Shown: positions 1 to 8,688 of the stretch, piece after piece
How the letters are laid out: each line of letters starts with the position of its first letter
Position numbering within the stretch: the first letter of the stretch is position 1
From: an uncultured Hungatella sp.
Lineage (GTDB): Bacteria; Bacillota; Clostridia; Lachnospirales; Lachnospiraceae
Length of the DNA: 37,322 nucleotides
Reading direction: 5' to 3'
Assembly: GCA_910588505.1 (NCBI GenBank)
Contig: CAJUPQ010000032.1
Coordinates: 1-37,322, forward strand
Program-made: the position numbers and the translations under genes
The notes under the pieces: model-generated
Databases searched by the model: none
What the model was told of the DNA's origin: nothing
The model's input: the letters and a program-made list of their open reading frames with translations, nothing else

Positions 1-36
1 AACCACTTGAAATCACAAAGCTTTTTCATACTCATA

Positions 37-60
37 CCTGTCAGGGGCAACCCTGACAGG
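37..60. repeat. perfect hairpin, terminator-like
   Basis: CCTGTCAGGG and CCCTGACAGG form a perfect 10-bp stem around a GCAA tetraloop. A run of C rather than T follows on the plus strand, so it is not a classical intrinsic terminator. It may be the 3' end structure of a gene to the left of the window. Confidence 0.4.
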
Positions 61-108
61 CCCCCCTAAAACAATTTCCTAAAATATACCTACCATTCCC
101 TAATGAAG

Positions 109-136
109 ACGGCTCTGGAGCGACAGGGCCGTTTTT
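109..136 (+). terminator. intrinsic terminator
   Basis: ACGGCTCTG pairs with CAGGGCCGT (nine pairs, one G-U wobble) around a six-base loop, followed directly by TTTTT and a further T-rich stretch. It would end a plus-strand transcript entering from the left, and it isolates the gene that starts at 370. Confidence 0.7.
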
Positions 137-162
137 CATTCCTTTTTGGGAACTTAAGAGCG

Positions 163-270
163 AATTGAGTGAGCAATGGGGGCGGGGATTGTCGTGGGGC
201 CAGTCAGAGAAGGAGAGATGTCCCGTCCCTCCCTGGCTCCACGACTAACTCCGCCTTTGCTCACTCAATT
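163..270. repeat. 108-bp imperfect palindromic element (MITE-like or long RNA hairpin)
   Basis: The ends are a perfect 14-bp inverted repeat, AATTGAGTGAGCAA (163-176) and TTGCTCACTCAATT (257-270). Inside, 181-187 pairs with 249-255 (7 bp, one wobble) and 191-202 pairs with 234-245 (12 bp, one wobble). The interior 203-233 can fold partly further. In total 33 base pairs fall in three blocks separated by short internal loops. There is no coding potential beyond a chance frame that runs into the gene at 370. It could be a miniature inverted-repeat element, or a hairpin in the leader of that gene. Confidence 0.65.
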
Positions 271-369
271 ATATATCAATTTATTGGGGTTAGGGTAATA
301 TCTTCTCTTTGCCCTGGTCATAATACACATAAAAAGGATCGCGTAATCTCAAACACTCAGGAGGTTTTT

Positions 370-1554
370 ATGTACACATATCCATGGTATCATTGGATTG
401 CCTTTTTCTATATCTACTGTTTTTTTGGCTGGATCTTTGAATCCGCTTATGTATCTCTGAAAAAAGGCTGTCTGGTCAACCGGGGATTTCTCCGCCTGCC
501 CATGCTCCCCTTATATGGCACCGGCGCTGTTATGATGCTGTGGGTGTCTCTGCCAGTAAAGGACAGCCTGATTCTGGTGTATCTTTCCGGGGTTGTGGCT
601 GCCACTTCCCTGGAATATGTGACGGGATATATGATGGAGCGGCTGTTTAAAATGAAATACTGGGATTACAGCAATCAGAGATTCCAGATCAACGGGTATA
701 TCTGCCTTACCTCCTCCATTGCCTGGGGATTTTTGACGATCTTTTTGACGGAAGTGATACACAGGCCTATTGCCGCATTTATTCTGAATATGGACCCGTT
801 TCTGGAATTTTTTATTTTAACGGTTGTCAGCGTTGTGTTTGTATTGGATGTCGTGCAGTCCACCAGAGAAGCTCTGGCCCTGGGACAGGCTCTGGAAGCT
901 ATGACCAGGATGAAAGGACAGCTGGATGAGATGCAGCTGCAGCTGGCGCTTTTGAGGGCGGAGGCAGCCCAAAAACTGGAAGATATGAAGAGCGACGCCC
1001 GCATGCAGGCGGCAGAGCTTAGAAATGACGCCCATATGCTTGCGCGGGAGTTGAAAAGCGACGCGTGGCTTCGGGTTGAGGAATTAAGAAGCGAGACAGC
1101 CCTTCTCGCCACAGAACTACGGGACGCGGCCCGCCAAAAAGCCGCGGAATTTAAGGAAGATACAGCTCACATGACTTCCCTCTTAAAAGACAGCGTACAC
1201 CTGCCGGCAGGCAAGTGGGAGGAATGTCCGAAAGAGTCCCTTCCGGCGGACAGCGAAACTGACAGGCAAAAAGCCTGCCAGACGCCTCTGGCCTCAGTTG
1301 AGGAAGCCGCCTTTTCGGAGTTATCATCAGGACCTGACCTGGAGCATATGTCCCACCCCGGACTTTCGGAGCGGATACAGGCCCAGTCGGAGCGCGTCCA
1401 GGCCCTCCTGGAATCCCGCAGAAAACTGTACGCCAAGATGTCCTTCTACCGCAGAGGCCTTCTAAAAGGCAACCCAACAGCATCCTCCAGTAAGTTTGGG
1501 GAGGCCTTAAAGGAGCTGCGGGATATGGCAGATAGAGGATCCCATGGCCGCTGA
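370..1554 (+). CDS. CmpB-like (PF06541, 'putative ABC-transporter type IV') membrane protein with hendecad-repeat tail
   Basis: The product has 394 residues. ATG at 370 is chosen because AGGAGG (359-364) precedes it; the frame is open further upstream only through the palindromic element. Residues 1-165 hold about four to five hydrophobic segments with family-like features (FFGWIFES near 19-25, SLEYVTGYMMERLF near 80-93, YWDYS near 97-101). Residues 165-200 form a coiled coil. Residues 205-270 are six consecutive 11-residue repeats of the type ELxxDAxxxAx, predicted as a long amphipathic helix. The last 120 residues are polar. The family is common in Firmicutes and its role is unknown despite the ABC label; no ATPase partner is nearby. 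The gene converges with the acyltransferase gene seven bases downstream. Confidence 0.8.
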   Translation: MYTYPWYHWIAFFYIYCFFGWIFESAYVSLKKGCLVNRGFLRLPMLPLYGTGAVMMLWVSLPVKDSLILVYLSGVVAATSLEYVTGYMMERLFKMKYWDYSNQRFQINGYICLTSSIAWGFLTIFLTEVIHRPIAAFILNMDPFLEFFILTVVSVVFVLDVVQSTREALALGQALEAMTRMKGQLDEMQLQLALLRAEAAQKLEDMKSDARMQAAELRNDAHMLARELKSDAWLRVEELRSETALLATELRDAARQKAAEFKEDTAHMTSLLKDSVHLPAGKWEECPKESLPADSETDRQKACQTPLASVEEAAFSELSSGPDLEHMSHPGLSERIQAQSERVQALLESRRKLYAKMSFYRRGLLKGNPTASSSKFGEALKELRDMADRGSHGR

Positions 1555-1560
1555 TCTGCT

Positions 1561-2574
1561 CTAGATCTTCCATCTTTTGTACAACATATCCGGTACTTTT
1601 TGGATCTGCTCAAAGACACTTGTTATACAGGAACTCCCCAGCACAAGGCAGGCCCACACTGCCAGCACAATGACAAACACCACGTTTCTCCGATACGCGG
1701 ATGTGATGATCTCATAAAACCCCCAATACTGCATCATATCCCTGAGAAGCCGGTGGAGGATATAGACCTGCAGAGTCCTCTGCCCTAAAAAAGTCCACCT
1801 TCTTCGGCTTCTGGGGATCACTGCCATCAGCCCCAGGATCATGACCCACGCCCATAGATAGCACACAGCCCTTACAAGCCCACCCCACACATACATTTCC
1901 GGAGCCAGCCTTCGGTAGTTCATCCCATATACGATATTCCCAAAAGGCTCCAAAAACCGGTTCGTCCCCAATGCCGTGATCACGGCCAGAATGACCCCTC
2001 CTGCCACAAACAGCCGCTGGTATCTGCTGTCCAGATATCTCTCCACCTGCTCCCGCTTCCAGTAATATCCGCCATAAAAGAACGGAGCAAAAGACAAAGT
2101 CCGGCTCATCACCAGCGTGTCCCCTAAAGAATCCTGATACCCGCCCAGGATCCCAAGGCACAGACACACACCCATGACCACCACAGGTTTCAGCCCTGTC
2201 AGGCAGGGAATGGAGAGATACCACCAGACCAGAGCCAGAAGATACCATGGCGCGCCGTCCTCGTGGAAAAAATCTATATGTCCTGTCACCGGCTGGCCTG
2301 CCGCCAGATTTTCCGTTACGTGAACCGCCATCTCAAAGAGAATATACAGCCAAACAAGCCGTATGACCTTGTCCGTCCGATAGTTTCCCCGCCTGTAAAC
2401 GCTCTTGGCAAAATACCCGGATATCAGTGCGAACATGGGCATGTGAAACAGATAGATGATATGGATCAGGCTGCCCACAAACCTTGTCCGTTCCATAGGC
2501 AGTAAAAAGTGCCCGATCACCACAAGCATGATCAAGGCACCCTTCACATTATCAAAATAATGATCTCGTTCCAT
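1561..2574 (-). CDS. acyltransferase 3 family membrane protein
   Basis: This is a 337-residue polytopic protein of the Acyl_transf_3 type, which transfers O-acyl groups to cell-surface sugars or glycolipids at the membrane. The N-terminus has the family pattern (FDNVKGALIMLVVIGHF) with the conserved histidine of the first membrane helix at about 22, then LFHMPMFALISGYFAK near 43-58. About eight to ten hydrophobic segments follow. The ribosome binding site is modest (AGAGGG, close to the ATG). It lies 18 bases after the phosphohexomutase gene, so co-transcription is likely. The acceptor cannot be read from the sequence. Confidence 0.85.
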   Translation of the reverse strand: MERDHYFDNVKGALIMLVVIGHFLLPMERTRFVGSLIHIIYLFHMPMFALISGYFAKSVYRRGNYRTDKVIRLVWLYILFEMAVHVTENLAAGQPVTGHIDFFHEDGAPWYLLALVWWYLSIPCLTGLKPVVVMGVCLCLGILGGYQDSLGDTLVMSRTLSFAPFFYGGYYWKREQVERYLDSRYQRLFVAGGVILAVITALGTNRFLEPFGNIVYGMNYRRLAPEMYVWGGLVRAVCYLWAWVMILGLMAVIPRSRRRWTFLGQRTLQVYILHRLLRDMMQYWGFYEIITSAYRRNVVFVIVLAVWACLVLGSSCITSVFEQIQKVPDMLYKRWKI

Positions 2575-2592
2575 TATCCCTCTCTGTTAAGC

Positions 2593-4329
2593 CTACAGCA
2601 TAGAGTCAACCATAGCCTGTACAGCCTCTCCGAAGGCTTTTGACTTGGCGTCCGCGTCTTCCAGGGATGTCCCTTTTACTCCATAGTAGAATTTGATCTT
2701 GGGCTCGGTTCCGGAAGGTCTCACGCACATCCAGGCCCCGTCGTTCATATCATAGTAGAGAACGTTGGAGGCGGGAAGGCCTGTGGGCTTTACTTCTCCG
2801 GTCGCCATATCCTTGACGGTATCAAGCTGGTAGTCTCTGGCTGACACTACCTGGTAATCTCCCACCTTCGCCGGGGTGTTATTTCGCAGGGTATCCATGA
2901 TATTCTGAATCTTTGCCAGGCCCTCAATGCCCTTTAAGCCGATGGATTTCACGGCGTCTTTGTAATATCCGTACTTGTCGTACATCGCCACCATGGCATC
3001 CCACAGGGTCATGTTCTTGGTCTTGTAGTATGCGGCGGCCTCACACAGAGCAACACTGGCGGACACGGCGTCCTTGTCCCTGGCATAGGTTCCGATGAGG
3101 CATCCGTAGCTTTCCTCCAGGCCGAACATATAATGGCCCTTGCCTGTGTTCTCCTCTTTCAGGATCTGCTGTCCGATCCACTTAAAGCCTGTAAGGCACT
3201 CTACCAGACTGCAGTTGTAGCCTGCCGCAACGGCGTCTACCAGGTTGGTGGTAACGATGGACTTCACCACTTCTCCGTCTGCAGGGATCTGTCCCTTGGC
3301 CGCTTTCTGGCTTAAAACATACTCGCACAGCAGAGAACCGGACATGTTGCCAGTCAGCGGGATGTAGCTTCCGGACTTACTGTCTTTTACGTAAACGCCC
3401 AGACGGTCGGCATCCGGGTCTGTAGCCAGCACCAGATCGGCATCCAGCTCTTTTGCCATGCCAAGGCCAAGGGTAAACGCCTCCTCCGCCTCCGGGTTGG
3501 GATAGCTTACGGTGGGGAACTCGCCGTCAGGCAGCTCCTGCTGGGGAACCACATACACATGCTCAAAACCGATCTCCTTAAGCACTCTCCTTACAGGGAT
3601 GTTGCCCGTTCCATGAAGGGGGGTGTACACGATCTTGATGCTGTCCTGCATCTTGTCAATGGCTTCCTGGTTCACCACCTGAGCTTTTACATTGGCAATG
3701 TATTTGTCGTCGATCTCAGCGCCGATAACCTTATAAAGGCCCGCTGCCTTGGCGTCGGAAGCTGTCATGGTCTTTACGGTGGACAGATCCTCGATGGCCA
3801 GAACCTCCTCTGTCACGCCCTTGTCGTGAGGCGGCGTAAACTGAGCGCCGTCCTCCCAGTATACCTTATATCCGTTGTACTCCGGCGGGTTGTGGCTGGC
3901 AGTCACGTTGATGCCGGCGATGCAGCCCAGCTGGCGAACCGCGAAAGACAGCTCCGGCGTGGGGCGCAGGCTCTCAAACTTGTAAGCCATGATACCGTTG
4001 GCAGCCAGAGTCCTTGCTGCCTCGTCGGCAAATTCCGGAGACATGCGGCGGGAATCGTAGGCAATGGCTACGCCCTTTCCCTGGCCGCCCTGCTTGATGA
4101 TGTAGTTGGCAAGGCCCTGGGTGGCTCTGCGCACTACGTAGATATTCATGCGGTTAATACCTGCTCCGATGATCCCGCGAAGTCCGGCTGTCCCAAATTC
4201 CAGATCCATATAAAAACGCTCTTTGATCTCGTTCTCATCCCCTGCGATGGCCCTCAGCTCTTCCTTTGTCGCCTCGTCAAAGTATGGATTGGCCAGCCAT
4301 TCTTCGTAGATTTTCTTATAATCTTTCAT
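2593..4329 (-). CDS. phosphoglucomutase/phosphomannomutase (alpha-D-phosphohexomutase)
   Basis: The cytosolic enzyme interconverts hexose 1- and 6-phosphates, linking glycolysis with nucleotide-sugar and polysaccharide synthesis. At 578 residues it is full length. The signatures appear in order: the phosphoserine loop VTASHNPPEYNGYK, the metal loop DPDADRLG, the sugar-binding segment GFKWIGQ with EESYG, and the C-terminal phosphate loop RPSGTEPKIKFYY. The chosen ATG follows AAGGGAGAG at good spacing; an upstream in-frame ATG at 4416 has no ribosome binding site and would overlap the CotS-like gene. A perfect TATAAT at 4363-4368 (minus strand) suggests a promoter of its own, although no good -35 is seen. 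The preferred substrate, glucose or mannose, is not decided. Confidence 0.95.
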   Translation of the reverse strand: MKDYKKIYEEWLANPYFDEATKEELRAIAGDENEIKERFYMDLEFGTAGLRGIIGAGINRMNIYVVRRATQGLANYIIKQGGQGKGVAIAYDSRRMSPEFADEAARTLAANGIMAYKFESLRPTPELSFAVRQLGCIAGINVTASHNPPEYNGYKVYWEDGAQFTPPHDKGVTEEVLAIEDLSTVKTMTASDAKAAGLYKVIGAEIDDKYIANVKAQVVNQEAIDKMQDSIKIVYTPLHGTGNIPVRRVLKEIGFEHVYVVPQQELPDGEFPTVSYPNPEAEEAFTLGLGMAKELDADLVLATDPDADRLGVYVKDSKSGSYIPLTGNMSGSLLCEYVLSQKAAKGQIPADGEVVKSIVTTNLVDAVAAGYNCSLVECLTGFKWIGQQILKEENTGKGHYMFGLEESYGCLIGTYARDKDAVSASVALCEAAAYYKTKNMTLWDAMVAMYDKYGYYKDAVKSIGLKGIEGLAKIQNIMDTLRNNTPAKVGDYQVVSARDYQLDTVKDMATGEVKPTGLPASNVLYYDMNDGAWMCVRPSGTEPKIKFYYGVKGTSLEDADAKSKAFGEAVQAMVDSML

Positions 4330-4412
4330 TATGTAACTCTCCCTTCGTTTTTGCTGTAGTCTATTATACTTCAAAACCCCAAAAAAGGGAAGATAAACAG
4401 CAGGAAAGATTG

Positions 4413-5408
4413 TCATTTTATTACGGATAAAAAGCGGTTGCGCTCCTCGTTCTGACCGGCCAGATTTTTAAGCTTCTCCATGTTCCTGTCCGGGATCCAC
4501 GCCTTGTTGGCGTTCATATAAAAATTGATCTGTTTCCAGTATTTTTCCGGATACAAAAACAGGTAGTAAAGGCTTTCCCGGTCCCGACTTGTCAGGGGCA
4601 TGACCCTGTCGTAGGCCGAGAGCATCTCCTGACCCAGGGACTGGCTCCACCCATGCTTTTCCATGACTTTTCTCATAAAATGGTACAGATCCCTCATCTG
4701 GTCCCCCAAATGCATCTTATGGTACTCGATAACAGCCCCTCGCATACCAGAAGCGCCTGCCTCCTGCACAAACAGTACATGGTGCTGGTCCAGCTCCCCG
4801 TGGCACAGGAAAAGGGGAGTCTCTCTGGCCTGACGCTCCAGTTTTGCCATACCCTCTCCCGCCTCCCTGGCCTGGTCATAAAACAGCGAAAAATTGTTTA
4901 GGGCGCACCGCTCGAAATCCGTTTTCTTCTTTTTGTTCCTCATATAATTCCTGGCCCGCCGAAGCTCCTGGCTGCGACGCTCCATCTCCTTCGTGGCAGT
5001 CTCCACCACGATAGACCCCAGGTTCCACTCCTGCTGCCTCTCGATCTGTCTTAAGATCTGATGGAGAACGGCGATCTTGCCTATGGCCTCTCTGATCTCC
5101 TTCTGGTCCCTTATGTTGCACTCCCGGCCGGTGTACCAGTGCTTTAACGTATGCCTGGTGCCGTCCTCGGAAAGAGAAATAAGCTCTCCCTGCGCAGTCC
5201 TGATATAATCATCAACCAGGAGCAGACCGGACTTTCTGACCTGTCCCAGAACCTGAGTCTCAAATTCCAGGCGTTTCATCGTGCCGCGGTACTCCTGCAA
5301 AAGCATAGTCCCCTGGCTGGTCTCGCATATCCACCCGCTGCGGCCTTTTCTCACACTGTCCGCAGTCAGGTCGTACTGCGCCAAAGCCTCCAAATGTCTC
5401 TCGTTCAC
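4413..5408 (-). CDS. CotS/YutH-like spore coat protein, kinase fold with altered catalytic motif
   Basis: The product has 331 residues and an aminoglycoside-phosphotransferase/choline-kinase fold like the CotS family of spore coat-associated proteins. The family's N-lobe, 'LHQILR'-type helix and C-lobe are visible. The usual HGD catalytic motif reads HGELDQHH (about residues 203-210), so aspartate is replaced by glutamate and the following asparagine by histidine. The DFD-like metal motif reads IEYHKM. Activity is therefore doubtful, and it may be a structural pseudokinase. Both possible starts are GTG (5414 and 5408). The second is chosen because GGAGGG lies six bases upstream. A CATANNNTA box, typical of sporulation sigma factors E/K, lies at 5445-5453 on the coding strand, without a clear -35. 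Confidence 0.75.
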   Translation of the reverse strand: MNERHLEALAQYDLTADSVRKGRSGWICETSQGTMLLQEYRGTMKRLEFETQVLGQVRKSGLLLVDDYIRTAQGELISLSEDGTRHTLKHWYTGRECNIRDQKEIREAIGKIAVLHQILRQIERQQEWNLGSIVVETATKEMERRSQELRRARNYMRNKKKKTDFERCALNNFSLFYDQAREAGEGMAKLERQARETPLFLCHGELDQHHVLFVQEAGASGMRGAVIEYHKMHLGDQMRDLYHFMRKVMEKHGWSQSLGQEMLSAYDRVMPLTSRDRESLYYLFLYPEKYWKQINFYMNANKAWIPDRNMEKLKNLAGQNEERNRFLSVIK

Positions 5409-5504
5409 ATCCACCCCTCCAAACGCCCTCTTTGTAGCTACTTCTAGGGTATGAGGGGGTGGGACGGATTATGTTGACTTTTTCAGATTTTACCCGAAGG
5501 TTTT

Positions 5505-6797
5505 TTACAGATACCCTTCCGCCCTAAGTTCTGCCAGAAGCGTTTCTCTCTCGTTTTTTTCCGGGTCCTCAATGACCCGGTCCAGCAAAAAGTTTAACGC
5601 CCGGCCCATGGCCTTGCCCGGCTTCATCCCCTGATTGATCAGGTCATTGCCCGTTACGGCCAGATCTTTTAAACGGATGCAGTCGCCCCGCTGTCCTATG
5701 CCCCGGCTAAGGACAAAAATCTCATCCAGATCCTTTGGCGTCTCGGGAATCTCGTCAACACACCGTTTCAATGCCAGCAAATCCCTGTAGGCGTCCTCCG
5801 GCATCAGGCTCATGGTCTTTCTTATGGCTTTCTCGTCCCGCCCTATGGGGCGCTGCCACCAGCGTACCAGAAGCTTTACCCTGTCAATGGTGTCGTTATC
5901 CATCTTCAGTTCTTTTAGGACCGCCTGGGCCGCCGCCTCCGTCTCATACCGCAGAAAAGCCGCCCACCGCATGGAGACCCCTGACGGAAGGTTTTCGCTC
6001 ATCCGCGCATGTCCGGCCTGGATCTGCCCGAAGGTCTTGGAGATCCACGGGGCAATGCCGTATTCAAAAACCATGTTCACGTAGTCGGGGTGAGGAGATA
6101 TTAAAAGCTTGGTCAGTTCCGTGTGTATCCGCTCTTTGCTGACCCGGGCCAGGTTGGGGGCCATAGTTATGATGGCCTCTCTCGTCTCCTGGTCAATGTC
6201 AAACCCCAGCTGAGCGCTGAAACGAACGGCTCGCAAGATCCGCAGCGCGTCCTCGCCAAACCGGTCCAGCGGATCGCCTACGCAGCGGATCCTCTTTTCT
6301 GCCAGGTCCTTTTTTCCCTCAAAGATGTCAATAAGCCCGCCGCTGCGGCTGTAGGCCATGGCATTGATGGTGAAATCCCGCCGCTTCAAGTCCTCCTCCA
6401 GATAAGGGGTGAAGGCCACGTTCCTGGGATGCCTCCCGTCCTCGTACTCCCCGTCAATGCGGTAGGTGGTGACCTCGTAGGCTTCCTTTCCCCTCATGAC
6501 AGTCACCGTGCCGTGGGCGATCCCGGTGTCTATGGTTCTGCCGAAGATGGCTTTTACCTGCTCCGGCGCGGCTTTTGTGGTAATGTCCCAGTCCACCGGC
6601 GTCCTGCCCAGAAGGCTGTCCCTGACGCAGCCGCCTACCACATAAGCTTCAAAGCCGTTTTCTTCCAGTTTTTCTATGATGTATTCTGCCTCCGGGGGGA
6701 TGGAAAGGCAAAGTTGCGGACACGATGAATCGGACCGGTCAGTCTTTGCAGTACCGGATTGAGCCTGAACGGCATGAGTATGGGTATCGTTTGTCAT
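5505..6797 (-). CDS. cca: CCA-adding tRNA nucleotidyltransferase
   Basis: It adds or repairs the 3'-CCA of tRNAs. The 430-residue protein is a class II nucleotidyltransferase. It shows GGCVRD (55-60), the catalytic DWD (69-71), the ribose/base region EDGRHPRNVAFTP, RRDFTINAMA (139-148) and the RNA-binding RILRAVRF motif. The C-terminal helical part is full length, but the HD-type metal motif is not evident. About 30 residues precede the conserved core, a low-complexity extension. The ATG is supported by AGGAGGTGG seven bases upstream. It follows proS by 48 bases with no terminator between, so it is probably transcribed under the proS T-box. Confidence 0.95.
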   Translation of the reverse strand: MTNDTHTHAVQAQSGTAKTDRSDSSCPQLCLSIPPEAEYIIEKLEENGFEAYVVGGCVRDSLLGRTPVDWDITTKAAPEQVKAIFGRTIDTGIAHGTVTVMRGKEAYEVTTYRIDGEYEDGRHPRNVAFTPYLEEDLKRRDFTINAMAYSRSGGLIDIFEGKKDLAEKRIRCVGDPLDRFGEDALRILRAVRFSAQLGFDIDQETREAIITMAPNLARVSKERIHTELTKLLISPHPDYVNMVFEYGIAPWISKTFGQIQAGHARMSENLPSGVSMRWAAFLRYETEAAAQAVLKELKMDNDTIDRVKLLVRWWQRPIGRDEKAIRKTMSLMPEDAYRDLLALKRCVDEIPETPKDLDEIFVLSRGIGQRGDCIRLKDLAVTGNDLINQGMKPGKAMGRALNFLLDRVIEDPEKNERETLLAELRAEGYL

Positions 6798-6845
6798 GGA
6801 CAGTCCACCTCCTGATCATATGAATGCTCAAGTGTCCAGTCAGGT

Positions 6846-8285
6846 TTAGTAAGCCCGTCCCCAGTACACCATCTTCACGGCCGGTTTCCCGCAGCAGACG
6901 CAGGTATCTGACAGCTTCTCCTGCTTAAAAGGCATACAGCGGGATGTGGCGCCGGTGTCTTCTTTTATCTTGTCCTCGCACTCCCGGCATCCGCACCACA
7001 TGGCTTTCACAAAGCCCGGTTTCTCATTGATGGTTTTTACAAAGCTGTCATAGTCCAGGGCTTCGTATGTGTGAGCGTCCCTGTGGGCTCTTGCCCTCTC
7101 AAGCATATCTTTCTGGATGGCGTCAAGGAGTTCTCCCACTTTGTCCTCCAGTTCCTTTAAAGGCGCCATAATCTTCTCGTGGGTATCCCGGCGGACCAGC
7201 ACCGCCTGGTCCTTCTCCATATCTTTTGGCCCGATCTCCACCCGCAGCGGGATCCCCCGCATCTCACATTCGCTGAACTTCCAACCCGGGCTCTTGTCGG
7301 TATCATCCGCTTTTACACGGAATCCACAGTCTGTCAGGCGGGTTTTTAATTCAAATGCCTTGTCAAGGACACCCTCCTTCTTCTGCTGGATCGGCACCAC
7401 CATGACCTGAACCGGCGCAATCCTCGGCGGCAGAAGCAGTCCGTTGTCATCTCCGTGAACCATGATAATGGCTCCGATCATGCGGGTGGTCATGCCCCAG
7501 GAAGTCTGGTGTACATATTTTAAGGTGTTGTCCTTGTCCGTGTACTGGATCTCAAACGCTTTTGCAAATCCGTCGCCGAAGTTATGGCTGGTTCCGCTCT
7601 GCAGAGCCTTCCCGTCATGCATCAGAGCTTCAATGGTGTAGGTGGCCTCTGCCCCGGCAAATTTCTCCTTGTCTGTCTTGCGCCCCCGGATCACGGGAAT
7701 AGCCAGCACCTCCTCGCAGAAATCGGCGTACACGTTGAGCATCTGCTCCGTCCGCTCCTGAGCTTCCTGGGCCGTGGCGTGGGCGGTGTGTCCCTCCTGC
7801 CACAGAAATTCCCTGGACCTTAGGAAAGGCCTTGTGGTCTTCTCCCACCTTACTACGGAACACCACTGATTGTACAGTCTGGGCAAGTCTCTGTAGGAGT
7901 GGATGTCTTTTGCATAGAAATCACAGAACAGTGTTTCCGACGTGGGCCTTACGCACATTCTTTCCTGGAGCGGCTCCAGGCCGCCGTGCGTCACCCAGGC
8001 CACCTCCGGGGCAAACCCCTCCACATGGTCCTTCTCCTTTTGAAGAAGCCCTTCGGGAATGAACACGGGCATATATACGTTTTCCACCCCTGTCTCCTTA
8101 AACCGCTTATCCAGTTCGTTCTGGATATTTTCCCAGATGGCGTATCCCGCCGGCTTGATGACCATGCATCCTTTTACGCTTGCGTAATCGCACAACTCCG
8201 CTTTTTTTACCACGTCCGTGTACCACTGGGCGAAATCCACATCCATGGACGTGATGGCCTCTACCATTTTTTTGTCGTTTGCCAT
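6846..8285 (-). CDS. proS: prolyl-tRNA synthetase, short archaeal/eukaryal type
   Basis: It charges tRNA-Pro with proline. The 479-residue protein is a class II synthetase of the short form (ProS type 3), which lacks the inserted editing domain of the usual bacterial enzyme. Visible features are motif 2-like RPTSETLFCDFYAKD and VRWEKTTRPFLRSREFLWQE, the TSWGMTTRMIGAIIMVHGDD motif 3 region, the anticodon-binding domain, and a C-terminal cysteine-rich tail (CGCRECE and CVCCGKP) like the zinc-bearing C-terminus of this type. ATG at 8285 is preferred over an in-frame TTG six bases upstream; GAGGG lies eight bases before the ATG. Expression is governed by the T-box leader. Confidence 0.97.
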   Translation of the reverse strand: MANDKKMVEAITSMDVDFAQWYTDVVKKAELCDYASVKGCMVIKPAGYAIWENIQNELDKRFKETGVENVYMPVFIPEGLLQKEKDHVEGFAPEVAWVTHGGLEPLQERMCVRPTSETLFCDFYAKDIHSYRDLPRLYNQWCSVVRWEKTTRPFLRSREFLWQEGHTAHATAQEAQERTEQMLNVYADFCEEVLAIPVIRGRKTDKEKFAGAEATYTIEALMHDGKALQSGTSHNFGDGFAKAFEIQYTDKDNTLKYVHQTSWGMTTRMIGAIIMVHGDDNGLLLPPRIAPVQVMVVPIQQKKEGVLDKAFELKTRLTDCGFRVKADDTDKSPGWKFSECEMRGIPLRVEIGPKDMEKDQAVLVRRDTHEKIMAPLKELEDKVGELLDAIQKDMLERARAHRDAHTYEALDYDSFVKTINEKPGFVKAMWCGCRECEDKIKEDTGATSRCMPFKQEKLSDTCVCCGKPAVKMVYWGRAY

Positions 8286-8348
8286 AATCAATTTCCCTCT
8301 CTTTTTTGAATCGGATCCTATCAGCAGGGGGATGGGGCCATGCTATGC

Positions 8349-8391
8349 AAAAAAGCCACCCGGTCCCTGCCATATCGTGACAAGGGACCGG
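8349..8391 (-). terminator. T-box leader terminator
   Basis: On the minus strand CCGGTCCCT pairs with AGGGACCGG around a 14-base loop, followed after a few bases by TTTTTT. The left arm also pairs with the upstream T-box strand (AGGG with CCCT, and CCGGAT with ATCCGG). This gives the exclusive antiterminator/terminator switch expected of a T-box. Confidence 0.9.
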
Positions 8392-8624
8392 ATGACTGCA
8401 TATCCGGCGGTACCACCCTAATTAACTGCCGTCAGGTATCGGTTACGGATACTTTGACAGTTCTCTTTTCGTTCCGTTAACGCCGGAATTACGCGCTGCT
8501 TTCGCAGGAGGCTCCAAGGCGGGTTGGGCTTTCAGGGACATAAGAGTCTTTCAGCCTGGGACTCTCTCTCTGGGATGTGTGTCGGCTTAATAGTCCTTTT
8601 CATTGCCAATGAATCTGTTTATGT
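8392..8624 (-). promoter_or_regulatory. T-box riboswitch leader of proS
   Basis: The conserved T-box sequence AGGGTGGTACCGCCGG lies at 8404-8419 on the minus strand; its TGG(T) bulge pairs with the free CCA end of tRNA. Upstream are a stem III candidate (GTATC, seven-base loop, GATAC) and a stem I region with the characteristic AGAGAG and a GAGTC/GACTC distal helix. The 3' side of stem I, about 8518-8532, contains CCCAACCC, which offers a proline codon as specifier, although I could not fix the exact register. Uncharged tRNA-Pro should favour antitermination and raise proS, and probably cca, expression. Confidence 0.93.
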
Positions 8625-8630
8625 ATGGTG

Positions 8631-8659
8631 ATTCTACGCCAAATCCCCAGGATTGTCAA
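8631..8659 (-). promoter_or_regulatory. sigma-A promoter of the proS T-box transcript
   Basis: TTGACA (8654-8659) and TAGAAT (8631-8636) are separated by exactly 17 bases on the minus strand. The predicted start falls near 8624, just upstream of stem I. Confidence 0.88.
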
Positions 8660-8688
8660 GACCTGCAGGAAAGATTGGCGGATCGGCA

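Noticed and set aside
169..369. 67-codon N-terminal extension of the CmpB-like protein
   Set aside because: It reads through the palindromic element, has no ribosome binding site, and a consensus AGGAGG stands before the ATG at 370.
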